A stretch of 47,466 nucleotides of DNA from positions 71,947-119,412 of the forward strand of contig JAFGHI010000045.1 of NCBI GenBank assembly GCA_016930235.1, read 5' to 3'. The notes beneath the pieces were generated by a model, which saw only the letters and a list, made by a program, of their open reading frames with translations, was not told where the DNA came from and searched no databases. The DNA comes from Candidatus Omnitrophota bacterium (GTDB taxonomy: Bacteria > Omnitrophota > Omnitrophia > Omnitrophales > Aquincolibacteriaceae). The number at the start of each line of letters is the position of its first letter. Positions within the stretch are counted from its first letter, which is position 1. Shown in pieces: positions 1 to 8,928 of this stretch. The translations under genes were made by a program, and so were the position numbers.

Positions 1-2
1 GT

Positions 3-1682
3 TTCAAGAAAGGATTTTTCAAAAAAGTCATTCCTTTGAATCAGGCCGTCTTACCTTTCAGCTCGTCTTTTTTAGAGCTTCTCAGGAAACGTGGTTTCTC
101 ATCTTCTGAGGAGATCCAAGAATTTTTATCTCCACGCGTAGAAAATCTTGAAGATCCTTTTAAACTCAAGGGCCTCAAAGAGGCTGTCACAAGGATTCAC
201 CGCGCGGTGGACGCCCGGGAAAAAATCCTGATTCACGGGGATTATGATGTGGACGGGATCACGAGCACATCCATTCTTACCCGTACACTCAAGAAACTTG
301 GGACAGAATGTTCCGTTTTTTTGCCTCATCGTTCAGAGGACGGTTACGGGGTGAGTGAAGCGGCTTTAAAAAGGGCTCGAGGGGAAAATGTTTCTTTGGT
401 GATTACGGTTGATTGCGGGATTACCGCCGTGAAAGAGATTGAAGCGGCACGAACCCTGGGGATGGATGTAATCGTGATCGATCACCACCAGATTTCCCCG
501 GCAGGGCTTCCTCCGGCCTCTGTCATTATAGATCCGTTACAACTTGATTGTCCTTATCCATTCAAGGAGCTCTCAGCGGCGGGGCTGGCCTTTAAACTCG
601 CGCAGGCTCTCATAGGGCCTCAGGCGTATGAAATGTTGGATCTTGTCGCGCTTTCAACGATTAGTGATGTCGCGCCTTTGGTGGGGGAAAATCGGATCTT
701 GGTGAAGAAAGGTTTGGAGAAACTTTCAAGCCGTTCGAATCAAGGTTTGCGCGCGCTCGCCCAAGCAGCGGGGCTTAAGGCGCGGGAAATCAATGTCGGG
801 CATGTAGGTTTTGTGCTGGGGCCCAGGTTGAATGCCGCCGGAAGAATGAGTTCCCCGGAGATTGCCCTCAGGCTTTTGACGACGGATCATGAAAAGGAGG
901 CCGCCAGTCTTGCGGACATTTTGAATCAGGAAAATAAAATGCGGCAAAAAGAAGAACGCCGGGTCCTTAAAGAAGCGATTGAAGAGGTTGACAAGACGGT
1001 CAATTTTAACCGCGAAAAAATTATTGTCGTTGGACGGGAAGGATGGCATTTGGGGGTCATTGGAATTGTTGCTTCCAGGCTGGCAGAAAAATATTACCGC
1101 CCGGCAATTGTCATGAGTTGGGACGGAGAAAAAGGTCAGGGGTCGGGACGCTCCATTAAGCAGGTTCACTTGTTTCGTGCTTTAGAAGCGTGCCGGGATT
1201 ATCTTGAAGAGTTCGGAGGCCATGAACAGGCCGCCGGTGTCACGCTTCGACGCGACCAAGTGTCGAATTTCAAAAAGGCGTTAAATGTTCATATGGAAGA
1301 AAATTATACGTCTGAAGCTTTTGTTCGCAAAGTTGCTTATGATATGGAATTAAAACTTGAAGATTTGAAAGGGCCCTTTGTCGAAGAACTGAAATGGTTG
1401 GAGCCTCACGGCGCGGGTAATCCAAGGCCGGTGTTTTTAACAAGGGGATTAAACTCGGTCGGAAAAGTCGAGCAAATGGGCCCTCAAACACTGAAATTTT
1501 GGGTGAGGGATGAATATCGGACTTATGAAGCTATTTGGATGAACCGGTTTGGTGATTTTGACCTTTCCCGGATCGGAAGGGACACAGCTTTCGATCTTAC
1601 TTATTCTCTTAAATTCCGCTCTTGGAATGGGATAGAGAGTTTAACGCTTGAAGTGAAGGAGATTAAGCCGCGATCTTCTTAA
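3..1682 (+). CDS. recJ: Single-stranded-DNA-specific exonuclease RecJ (5' end probably outside the window)
   Basis: DHH-family motifs HGDYDVDGITST, VDCGI and IDHHQ, plus the RecJ C-terminal region with GGHEQAAG. The frame is open to the window edge (FKKGFFKKVIPLNQAV...), so the track start at 36 (TTG) is probably not the real start. Confidence 0.93.
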   Translation, partial: FKKGFFKKVIPLNQAVLPFSSSFLELLRKRGFSSSEEIQEFLSPRVENLEDPFKLKGLKEAVTRIHRAVDAREKILIHGDYDVDGITSTSILTRTLKKLGTECSVFLPHRSEDGYGVSEAALKRARGENVSLVITVDCGITAVKEIEAARTLGMDVIVIDHHQISPAGLPPASVIIDPLQLDCPYPFKELSAAGLAFKLAQALIGPQAYEMLDLVALSTISDVAPLVGENRILVKKGLEKLSSRSNQGLRALAQAAGLKAREINVGHVGFVLGPRLNAAGRMSSPEIALRLLTTDHEKEAASLADILNQENKMRQKEERRVLKEAIEEVDKTVNFNREKIIVVGREGWHLGVIGIVASRLAEKYYRPAIVMSWDGEKGQGSGRSIKQVHLFRALEACRDYLEEFGGHEQAAGVTLRRDQVSNFKKALNVHMEENYTSEAFVRKVAYDMELKLEDLKGPFVEELKWLEPHGAGNPRPVFLTRGLNSVGKVEQMGPQTLKFWVRDEYRTYEAIWMNRFGDFDLSRIGRDTAFDLTYSLKFRSWNGIESLTLEVKEIKPRSS

Positions 1683-1914
1683 AAGAAGCGGCTTTGGTGA
1701 CTTTTCCTGCCTGAAGACACGCCGCACAGACTTTGACCCGTCGGACGGTCCCATTGGGAAATTTCACCTTGACCTTCTGCAGGTTAGGAAGAAAGCGCCG
1801 GCGGGTGATACCCGTAATTTTCTTTCCCACTCCGCCGGATTTCTTAGCTAGACCTCGGCGGTCAATGGACCGGCCAACGATAGGTTTTTTTCCACAGATA
1901 GCACACTGTCGCAT
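1663..1914 (-). CDS. rpmB: 50S ribosomal protein L28
   Basis: 83 aa, MRQCAICGKKPIVG...TRRRFLPNLQKVKV...VKVCAACLQAGKV; typical L28 pattern. Confidence 0.95.
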   Translation of the reverse strand: MRQCAICGKKPIVGRSIDRRGLAKKSGGVGKKITGITRRRFLPNLQKVKVKFPNGTVRRVKVCAACLQAGKVTKAASFKKIAA

Positions 1915-1922
1915 GGGGCGCC

Positions 1923-1950
1923 ATTATAGTCACCAGATGCATCTTGGCAA
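1923..1950 (-). promoter_or_regulatory. Predicted sigma70 promoter for rpmB (TTGCCA-16-TATAAT on the minus strand)
   Basis: -35 at 1945-1950 and -10 at 1923-1928 (plus strand ATTATA); spacer 16 nt; ATG of rpmB begins 8 nt after the -10. Confidence 0.6.
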
Positions 1951-1972
1951 GGTCTTTTTTCTGATATATACT
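1944..1972 (+). promoter_or_regulatory. Predicted sigma70 promoter for the CBM48-glgA genes (TTGGCA-17-TATACT)
   Basis: -35 at 1944-1949, -10 at 1967-1972, 17 nt spacer, upstream of the ORF at 2011. Confidence 0.6.
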
Positions 1973-2010
1973 GTCTCGCTCTTGTGACCAAGCATAGTGG
2001 GAGGTAAAAA

Positions 2011-2310
2011 ATGGCTTCAAAAATGGTGAATCACCGGCGCCGGGACAAAGAGACACAGAAAATTCAATTTGAGTATTTTGCACCTCAAGTTCAAAAAGTT
2101 CTTCTAGCAGGGAATTTTAACAATTGGGATGCGAAAAGAACACCCCTCAAAAATGATCGCGAAGGCCGATGGAAAGTGACCTTGGAACTTCCGCCGGGGC
2201 GGTATGAATACCGTTACCGGGTGGATGATACCTGGCAAAATGACCAACGGCCGGTCGAATGCGTCCCCAACGCTTTCGGAACCTGGAACTGTGTGATAAC
2301 AGTTCACTAA
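2011..2310 (+). CDS. Stand-alone glycogen-binding (CBM48/AMPK-beta-like) domain protein
   Basis: 99 aa; VLLAGNFNNWD...TPLKNDREGRWKVTLELPPGRYEYRYRVDDTWQNDQ matches the CBM48 / AMPK-beta glycogen-binding pattern. Confidence 0.85.
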   Translation: MASKMVNHRRRDKETQKIQFEYFAPQVQKVLLAGNFNNWDAKRTPLKNDREGRWKVTLELPPGRYEYRYRVDDTWQNDQRPVECVPNAFGTWNCVITVH

Positions 2311-2335
2311 TTCATCAGTAAAATTTCGGATTTCC

Positions 2336-3805
2336 ATGAAAATCGCATACGTTGCCTCTGAGATGATACCTTTTGCAAAGACGGGGGGGCTGGCGGAAGT
2401 GACCGGCACTCTGGCTCACGAAGTCCGCCGGCTCGGGCACGAAGTCATTGCTTTTATTCCCCGTTACAAAATGGTCGACGCTCAGAAATTGGACCTTAGG
2501 GTCGAGATTGAACATATGGAGGTCCCCGTTGGTTCGGAACGCGAGACCGTCAAGGTTTCCTCGTATACTTTTAAAGACGGGGTACAGATTTACTTTATCG
2601 AACATCCCGAATTTTATGCGCGGGAGGGTTTGTACGGAACTCCTCTTGGGGATTATCCGGATAATGACCGGCGTTTTATCCTTTTCCAAAGGGCCGTTTT
2701 GGAAACCCTGCGGGCTGTCGATTTCCGGCCGGATTTGATTCATTGCCACGATTGGCAAACGGGATTGATCCCGGTTTATTTAAAGACCTTGTATTCGCAA
2801 GATCAGTTTTTTCAAAAAACGAGGACGGTTTTTACGATTCATAATTTGGGGTATCAGGGGAATTTTCCTCCGGATTCTCTTCCGGCGACCGGTTTGGGTT
2901 GGGAACATTTTACAATGGAACGCTTGGAATTTTACGGGAAGGTTAGTTTTATTAGGGGCGGGATTGTGGATGCGGACATGGTGACAACCGTGAGTGATCG
3001 TTATTCCAAGGAGATCCAAACCAAGGAATTTGGCTGCGGCCTGGAAGGGGTATTGGCCAAAAGGCGTGAACATTTGACCGGGATCATCAACGGGATCAAT
3101 TTTGAGGAATGGGATCCGGAAAAGGATGCCGATATTCCGTTTCCTTACAACGCAAAGAATGTTACGCAGAAATCAAAAAACAAGGCAGCCCTCCAAAAAG
3201 AAAATGAGCTGGAGATCAAAGCCAACACGCCTCTTTTGGGAATTGTCTCCAGGCTTGTGGATCAGAAAGGGCTGGATATCTTGATCCCATCCCTTGAGTC
3301 GATATTCCAAATGGGGATTCAAGTCGTGCTTTTGGGAACAGGGGATGAAAAATACCATAAGGTCTTGCGGGATATGGCCAAGAAAAATAAAGAACATTGC
3401 GGTTTTCATATCCTGTTTGATCCGAAGATGGCCAAACGGATTTATGCCGGGGCCGACATGATTTTATATTCCTCTTATTACGAACCGTGTGGACTGGGGC
3501 AGATGATTTCTTTAAGGTTTGGGGCTGTTCCGGTGGTGCGGGCGACGGGCGGATTTGTCGACACCATTGAAGAATTTCAACCGACCACCTTGAAGGGAAA
3601 TGGATTTATCTTTGAAGATTACTCAAGTGAGGCCTTACTGGCCGCTGTTGGGCGGGCTCTTGATACCTACCGCGAACCCAGGCTTTGGAAAAGACTTGTT
3701 CAGAATGCCATGGCCTGTGATTTTTCATGGTCGGCCTCAGCCAAACAATATGCTGCTCTTTATCAGCGGACCCAGCGCCGCGCGATCCAAGGATTGGGGA
3801 AATAG
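2336..3805 (+). CDS. glgA: Glycogen synthase (GT5)
   Basis: N-terminal FAKTGGLAEV (KxGGL motif), HCHDWQTGL, C-terminal YEPCGLGQMISLRFGAVPVVRATGG. Confidence 0.95.
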   Translation: MKIAYVASEMIPFAKTGGLAEVTGTLAHEVRRLGHEVIAFIPRYKMVDAQKLDLRVEIEHMEVPVGSERETVKVSSYTFKDGVQIYFIEHPEFYAREGLYGTPLGDYPDNDRRFILFQRAVLETLRAVDFRPDLIHCHDWQTGLIPVYLKTLYSQDQFFQKTRTVFTIHNLGYQGNFPPDSLPATGLGWEHFTMERLEFYGKVSFIRGGIVDADMVTTVSDRYSKEIQTKEFGCGLEGVLAKRREHLTGIINGINFEEWDPEKDADIPFPYNAKNVTQKSKNKAALQKENELEIKANTPLLGIVSRLVDQKGLDILIPSLESIFQMGIQVVLLGTGDEKYHKVLRDMAKKNKEHCGFHILFDPKMAKRIYAGADMILYSSYYEPCGLGQMISLRFGAVPVVRATGGFVDTIEEFQPTTLKGNGFIFEDYSSEALLAAVGRALDTYREPRLWKRLVQNAMACDFSWSASAKQYAALYQRTQRRAIQGLGK

Positions 3806-3853
3806 CGTACGGCGTTAAAGGCGGTCGGCTATAACGCAATGCGCTATTTTTTT
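3800..3853 (+). terminator. Likely intrinsic terminator after glgA
   Basis: AAATAGCG (3800-3807) pairs with CGCTATTT (3842-3849), with an inner GCGTT/AACGC pair, followed by a T-run. Confidence 0.6.
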
Positions 3854-3891
3854 ATCCGCCGGTGCTAATCGAATGACGCCGAAAGAAAGGA

Positions 3892-4971
3892 ATGAGAATG
3901 AAAACATATCATATTGCTGTGATCCCCGGAGACGGAACCGGGGGAGAGGTTGTTCGGGAGGGACTGAAAGTCCTCGATGCGATTTCTTCGATTCATCAAT
4001 TTAAAATTGACCGCCAGACTTATGATTTCGGAGGCGAACGCTACCTGAAGACTGGTGAAGTGCTGCCCGATTCTGCGCTACAGGAATTCAGAAAGTATCA
4101 TGCAATCTTTTTGGGCGCGATTGGTCACCCGGATGTCAAACCGGGAATCCTTGAAAAGGGTTTATTGTTGCGTATCCGTTTTGGATTGGAGCAGTACATC
4201 AATTTACGGCCCGTCAAACTTTTCCCCGGGGTGGATTGTCCTCTAAAAAACAAGGGGCCCCAGGATATTGATTTTGTGGTGGTCCGGGAGAACAACGAAG
4301 GTCTCTATGTTGGGGAAGGGGAATTTCAGAAAAAAGGTACGAAAGACGAAGTGGCCATTCAGGTGAGCCGCAACACGCGCCGGGGGGTTGAACGTTGCGT
4401 GCGTTTTGCCTATGAATATACCAAGAAAAGAAATCGGAGAAACAAACTGACCCTTTGCGGAAAAACCAATGTTCTGACTTATGCGTTTGATTTGTGGGAA
4501 CGCGTCTTTCACGAAGTCGGCGGGGAATATCCCGGGATTACCCGGGATTACGCTCATGTGGATGCGATCTGCATGTGGATGGTGAAAAATCCCGAATGGT
4601 TTGATGTGATTGTGACCGACAACATGTTTGGGGATATTATTACGGACTTGGGAGCAATGATTCAAGGGGGGATGGGTATTGCCGCGGGCGGCAACTTGAA
4701 TCCCGAAGGAGTTTCGATGTTTGAGCCGATTGGAGGGTCGGCTCCCAAGTATACGGGGAAAGGAGTGATCAATCCTCTTGCAGCGATCTCTGCCGTTCAA
4801 ATGATGCTGGATTATTTAGGCGAGAGTCAGGCGGCTTTGCAAATTGAAGAATCCATTAAGTGGGTGACAGCGACGCAACTCAAAAGTCTTGCGGCAGGCA
4901 AAATGGGTTTCTCGACTTCCGAGGTCGGTGATTTAGTCGTGAAGGGATTGGATCAAAAAGTCCGTGTATAA
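3892..4971 (+). CDS. Isopropylmalate dehydrogenase-family protein, actinobacterial-LeuB-like subclass
   Basis: [84 protein letters not shown]...INLRP-type motif resembles actinobacterial LeuB. Confidence 0.85.
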   Translation: MRMKTYHIAVIPGDGTGGEVVREGLKVLDAISSIHQFKIDRQTYDFGGERYLKTGEVLPDSALQEFRKYHAIFLGAIGHPDVKPGILEKGLLLRIRFGLEQYINLRPVKLFPGVDCPLKNKGPQDIDFVVVRENNEGLYVGEGEFQKKGTKDEVAIQVSRNTRRGVERCVRFAYEYTKKRNRRNKLTLCGKTNVLTYAFDLWERVFHEVGGEYPGITRDYAHVDAICMWMVKNPEWFDVIVTDNMFGDIITDLGAMIQGGMGIAAGGNLNPEGVSMFEPIGGSAPKYTGKGVINPLAAISAVQMMLDYLGESQAALQIEESIKWVTATQLKSLAAGKMGFSTSEVGDLVVKGLDQKVRV

Positions 4972-6037
4972 GATAGCTCTTTTTCGAGGCGACGGGATTG
5001 GGCCCGAGGTGGCCGAACAGGCCGTCAAAGTGATCCGCAAAGTCGGAGAGATTTCTCACGTCGTTTTTGATCTTTCTGAAGCTCTGCTTGGCGGGGCTTC
5101 GATTGATGAGTATGAAAGACCGGTCACGCCGGAAGCTTTGGCCTTGGCCAGAAATTCAGATGCGGTTTTGATCGGCGCGGTCGGGGGGCCCCAATGGGAC
5201 AATCTTGAAACTTCGATGAGGCCTGAAAGCGGTCTTCTCGAACTTCGAAGAAGCCTTGAAACCTATGCGAATTTAAGGCCTGTTCATGTTTTCCCCAGTC
5301 TTGAAAACCATTCAACCTTAAAAGAGGAAGTGATTCGGGGATTGGATTTCTTGATCGTTCGTGAGCTGACCGGCGGGATCTATTTTGGGACGCCCCGCGG
5401 TATTCAGAAATTAACTGAGGGTGTCGAACGTGGTGTGAATACCGAGGTCTATACAACGCCTCAGATTGAACGCATTGCACACCGGGCGTTCAGTTTTGCG
5501 CGTAAGCGACGCAGGAAAGTTACCTCGGTCGACAAAGCGAATATTTTGGAATCAAGCCAGCTGTGGCGGAAAGTCGTTACCCGGGTTCACCGTCAATATC
5601 AGGATGTGACGCTTGATTATCGCTATGTGGATGATTGCGCGATGCAGCTTGTGCGAAATCCGAAACAATTTGATGTCATTGTCACAACCAATCTTTTCGG
5701 GGATATTTTGAGTGATGAGTCCGCAATGTTGACGGGTTCGATTGGGATGCTGCCCTCCGCTTCTTTGGGGGATCGCCATGCTATTTATGAGCCCGTTCAT
5801 GGATCGGCACCCGATATTACCGGCAAGGATATGGCGAACCCCATTGCTGCTATTTTGTCGGTGGCGATGATGATGGAATACAGTTTTCATTTATTGGACG
5901 TTGCAAAAAGCATTGAAGATGCCGTTTCCCGAACACTTGCCGAAGGATACAGGACTGCCGATATTGACGGTGGAGGGGCAAAGAGAGTAAGTTGTTCAGT
6001 TATGGGAGATCTTATCCAATCCAGGATTGGATTATGA
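4964..6037 (+). CDS. leuB: 3-isopropylmalate dehydrogenase, classical LeuB
   Basis: ALFRGDGIGPEV; GPQWDN; RPESGLLELRRSLETYANLRPVHVF; IVRELTGGIYFGTPRG; TTNLFGDILSDE. GTG start overlaps the previous stop. Confidence 0.93.
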   Translation: MYKIALFRGDGIGPEVAEQAVKVIRKVGEISHVVFDLSEALLGGASIDEYERPVTPEALALARNSDAVLIGAVGGPQWDNLETSMRPESGLLELRRSLETYANLRPVHVFPSLENHSTLKEEVIRGLDFLIVRELTGGIYFGTPRGIQKLTEGVERGVNTEVYTTPQIERIAHRAFSFARKRRRKVTSVDKANILESSQLWRKVVTRVHRQYQDVTLDYRYVDDCAMQLVRNPKQFDVIVTTNLFGDILSDESAMLTGSIGMLPSASLGDRHAIYEPVHGSAPDITGKDMANPIAAILSVAMMMEYSFHLLDVAKSIEDAVSRTLAEGYRTADIDGGGAKRVSCSVMGDLIQSRIGL

Positions 6038-6065
6038 CATAATCGATAAGCGAGGTGGAAGAGCT

Positions 6066-7073
6066 ATGAAACCATTGCGAGTGGCTGTATTAGGAGTTAC
6101 GGGGGCTGTTGGGCAGGAATTCCTGTCCATTTTAGAAGAAAGAAAATTCCCAATTTCCGAACTCCGGTTATTGGCCTCGAAACGTTCGGCGGGGAAAGAA
6201 GTCAAATTCCGGGATAAGCAATATAAGATCGAGGAAGCTACCCCCGATTCATTTCAAGGGATCGATCTTGTGCTTTCCAGTGCGGGAGGTTCTGTGAGCC
6301 GCGCTCTTGCGCCGCATGCTGTGAGAGCCGGCGCAGTTGTTGTCGATAATACAAGCGCTTTTCGAATGGATCCTGAGGTCCCTCTCGTGGTGCCTGAAAT
6401 TAATCCTGAAGATATCTTCAAGCATAAAGGGATGATTGCCAACCCGAATTGCTCCACCATTATCATGCTGGTACCGCTTTTCCCGATCCATCGTGTTTCG
6501 AGAATCAAAAGGGTTGTCGTCTCGACGTATCAATCGGCAAGCGGTGCCGGGGCTCAAGCGATGAAAGAGTTAAGGATTCAGGCGCGCGAAATCCTGGACG
6601 GGAAAATTCCGACCAAAGCGGCTTTCCCGCATCAAATTGCCTTTAATCTGTTCTCTCACAATAGTGCGATCCAGGAAGGCGGTTTTTGTGAAGAAGAGAT
6701 CAAGATGATGAAAGAAACCAAAAAGATCTTTCATGATGATGAAATCAAAGTGGTCGCAACGACGGTGCGTGTTCCCGTCTTTCGGGCGCATTCGGAATCT
6801 ATAATGATCGAACTTGAGAAAGAAATTTCGGCTGAAGAGGTAAAATCCATCCTTTTAAAAGCGCCTGGGGTCAAAGTGGTTGATGATCCCAAAGGGAATC
6901 ATTACCCCATGCCGATTGAGGCAGAAGGGCATGATGAGATCCTTGTCGGCCGGATTCGTAAGGATCCGACAGTTGAAAAAGGGATAGCCCTTTTTGTCAG
7001 CGGTGATCAGCTTAGAAAGGGAGCGGCGCTGAACGCTGTTCAAATTGCCGAAGAATGGGCAAAAAAACTTTAA
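6066..7073 (+). CDS. asd: Aspartate-semialdehyde dehydrogenase
   Basis: VAVLGVTGAVGQEFL, NPNCSTI, STYQSASGAGAQAM, RVPVFRAHSE. Start at MKPLRV rather than the track start at 6027. Confidence 0.95.
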   Translation: MKPLRVAVLGVTGAVGQEFLSILEERKFPISELRLLASKRSAGKEVKFRDKQYKIEEATPDSFQGIDLVLSSAGGSVSRALAPHAVRAGAVVVDNTSAFRMDPEVPLVVPEINPEDIFKHKGMIANPNCSTIIMLVPLFPIHRVSRIKRVVVSTYQSASGAGAQAMKELRIQAREILDGKIPTKAAFPHQIAFNLFSHNSAIQEGGFCEEEIKMMKETKKIFHDDEIKVVATTVRVPVFRAHSESIMIELEKEISAEEVKSILLKAPGVKVVDDPKGNHYPMPIEAEGHDEILVGRIRKDPTVEKGIALFVSGDQLRKGAALNAVQIAEEWAKKL

Positions 7074-7876
7074 AGGCCTCAAGAATAATTTCCCGGAAGA
7101 AATCTTCCGTCCGCAATATCAAACTGACCCTGGAGTATGACGGCTCTTCTTTTTATGGATTTCAAAGGCAGCCTCATTTCCCCACCGTTCAAGAGACCCT
7201 GGAGCAGGCCCTGTCGAAACTTTTTAACTCACGCATGAAAATTAAAGCCGCTAGCGGAAGGACCGATGCCGGTGTTCATGCCGAAAACCAGATTGTCAAT
7301 TTCTACACGCGTAGTTTGTTGGCTGCGGAGAAAATCCAAAGGGGTCTTAATCATTATCTTCCGGCTTCTGTTGTTGTTAAGAAGACCGAAGCGGTTCCTC
7401 TTAGTTTTCATGCTCGATACGATGTGAGATCAAAAGTGTATGAATACAGAATCTGGAATTCGATCCACCGCTCTCCTTTATCAGCCAATCAGACGTGGCA
7501 TATCCCTGTCGCATTGGATCTCAAGGCGATGCGTTCGGCCGCGGGGTATTTTGTCGGCACCCATGATTTTCGGTCGTTCTGTGTGAAGACAAGCCTGACC
7601 TTTAAGAAGGGAAGCGGCGATATCTGTCAAAGGGGAACTGTGAGGACTGTTCGGTCGGTCGAAATCACAAAGCGTGAAGAAATGATCCGTATTCGGGTCG
7701 AAGCCAATGGTTTCCTGCATCATATGGTTCGCAATATCGTGGGGACTTTGGTGGAGGTGGGGCAGGGGAAGATAGGGCCTAAGGATGTTCGGGGTATCCT
7801 TCTTGCGAAGGATCGAACCCGGGCGGGGAGGAATGCCCCTGCGTGTGGTCTCAGGCTGTTAAATGTAAGTTACTGA
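7055..7876 (+). CDS. truA: tRNA pseudouridine(38-40) synthase TruA
   Basis: LTLEYDGSSFYGFQRQP, SGRTDAGVHAENQ, HARYDVRSKVYEYRI, NGFLHHMVRNIVGTL. Confidence 0.95.
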   Translation: MGKKTLKASRIISRKKSSVRNIKLTLEYDGSSFYGFQRQPHFPTVQETLEQALSKLFNSRMKIKAASGRTDAGVHAENQIVNFYTRSLLAAEKIQRGLNHYLPASVVVKKTEAVPLSFHARYDVRSKVYEYRIWNSIHRSPLSANQTWHIPVALDLKAMRSAAGYFVGTHDFRSFCVKTSLTFKKGSGDICQRGTVRTVRSVEITKREEMIRIRVEANGFLHHMVRNIVGTLVEVGQGKIGPKDVRGILLAKDRTRAGRNAPACGLRLLNVSY

Positions 7877-7908
7877 ATTTAAACGAGTTATGATTTCCCC
7901 GAAAGGTT

Positions 7909-7937
7909 TTGACATAAGATGTCCTTTTTGCTATACT
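7909..7937 (+). promoter_or_regulatory. Predicted sigma70 promoter for rplM-rpsI (TTGACA-17-TATACT)
   Basis: Consensus -35 at 7909-7914 and TATACT at 7932-7937 with 17 nt spacing, upstream of ATG 7970. Confidence 0.75.
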
Positions 7938-7969
7938 TACGCCTCTTTTTGCCATAGGGAAAGTGTATA

Positions 7970-8401
7970 ATGAAAACTTATATTGCTTCAGAAAAAGATT
8001 GGGCCCAAAAGACGTATCTCGTTGATGCCTCTGGAAAGACATTGGGGCGTTTGGCGACACGTGTGGCCTCTCTCCTGATTGGGAAAGGGAAGCCCAGCTT
8101 GATGACCGATAAGCTTTGCGGGGATCAGGTTGTGGTGATTAATGCCAAAGGCATACATGTGACAGGTCGAAAGTCCAAACAAAAGATTTACAAACATTAC
8201 AGTGGTTATCCTGGCGGTTTAAAAACCTATAATTTTGAGACTTTGATTGAGAAGAAACCAGAGGAAGTTATCCTACGAGCTGTTTCAAGGATGTTACCTA
8301 AGAACAAGTTGGGCAGTGAGATGCTTAAACGTTTACGGGTTTATGCTGGTTCTGAACACCAACAACAAGCGCAGAAACCGGAGCCTATTGAGTTATCATG
8401 A
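7970..8401 (+). CDS. rplM: 50S ribosomal protein L13
   Basis: WVxKTYLVDASGKTLGRLATRVASLL; HYSGYPGGLK; AVSRMLPKNKLG. Confidence 0.95.
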   Translation: MKTYIASEKDWAQKTYLVDASGKTLGRLATRVASLLIGKGKPSLMTDKLCGDQVVVINAKGIHVTGRKSKQKIYKHYSGYPGGLKTYNFETLIEKKPEEVILRAVSRMLPKNKLGSEMLKRLRVYAGSEHQQQAQKPEPIELS

Positions 8402-8793
8402 CAGACGATAAAGCTTTTTATGCAACTGGAAGAAGGAAAGAAGCAGTGGCCCGCGTTTGGTTGTTTCGCGACCAAAAAGGGTTTACGGTTAACGGACGGG
8501 AAGTTAAAGACTATCTGACTCAACAGCATCTGCAGGTGATGGTTGACCAGCCGATGAAAATTACCAAGTTGGCCGACCAATTCCGTATCCGTGTTAATGT
8601 GTGCGGAGGCGGTATTGCGGGGCAAGCAGGCGCGATTCAACTGGGCATTTCCCGCGCTCTTTTATCTTATGACGATAATTTACGTTCTTCCTTGCGGCGT
8701 GCAGGTTTTCTGACTCGTGATCCACGTGAGAAGGAACGAAAGAAGGTCGGAAGAAAAGGCGCAAGAAAACGGTTCCAATATACGAAACGTTAA
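8398..8793 (+). CDS. rpsI: 30S ribosomal protein S9
   Basis: FYATGRRKEAVARVWL; C-terminal RKKVGRKGARKRFQYTKR. ATGA overlap with rplM. Confidence 0.95.
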   Translation: MTDDKAFYATGRRKEAVARVWLFRDQKGFTVNGREVKDYLTQQHLQVMVDQPMKITKLADQFRIRVNVCGGGIAGQAGAIQLGISRALLSYDDNLRSSLRRAGFLTRDPREKERKKVGRKGARKRFQYTKR

Positions 8794-8915
8794 TGAAGAA
8801 GTCGCTTGTTTCTTTATTGTTGATCATTTTGGTTTTGGCATTATCCGGGTGTGCAAGTTTCCTGGAGGATTATGATTACGCGCCTCTAGGACCCGCTCAA
8901 ACCAGTTCCTATTAA
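8793..8915 (+). CDS. Predicted 40-aa lipoprotein (not in the ORF track)
   Basis: MKKSLVSLLLIILVLALSGCASFLEDYDYAPLGPAQTSSY*: signal peptide and lipobox LSGC. The ATG shares a base with the rpsI stop (TAATG). Confidence 0.7.
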   Translation: MKKSLVSLLLIILVLALSGCASFLEDYDYAPLGPAQTSSY

Positions 8916-8928
8916 AATTTCAAGGCGA

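Noticed and set aside
4531-4550. Tandem repeat CCCGGGATTA x2
   Set aside because: Lies inside a conserved coding stretch ([11 protein letters not shown]); best explained as codon coincidence.
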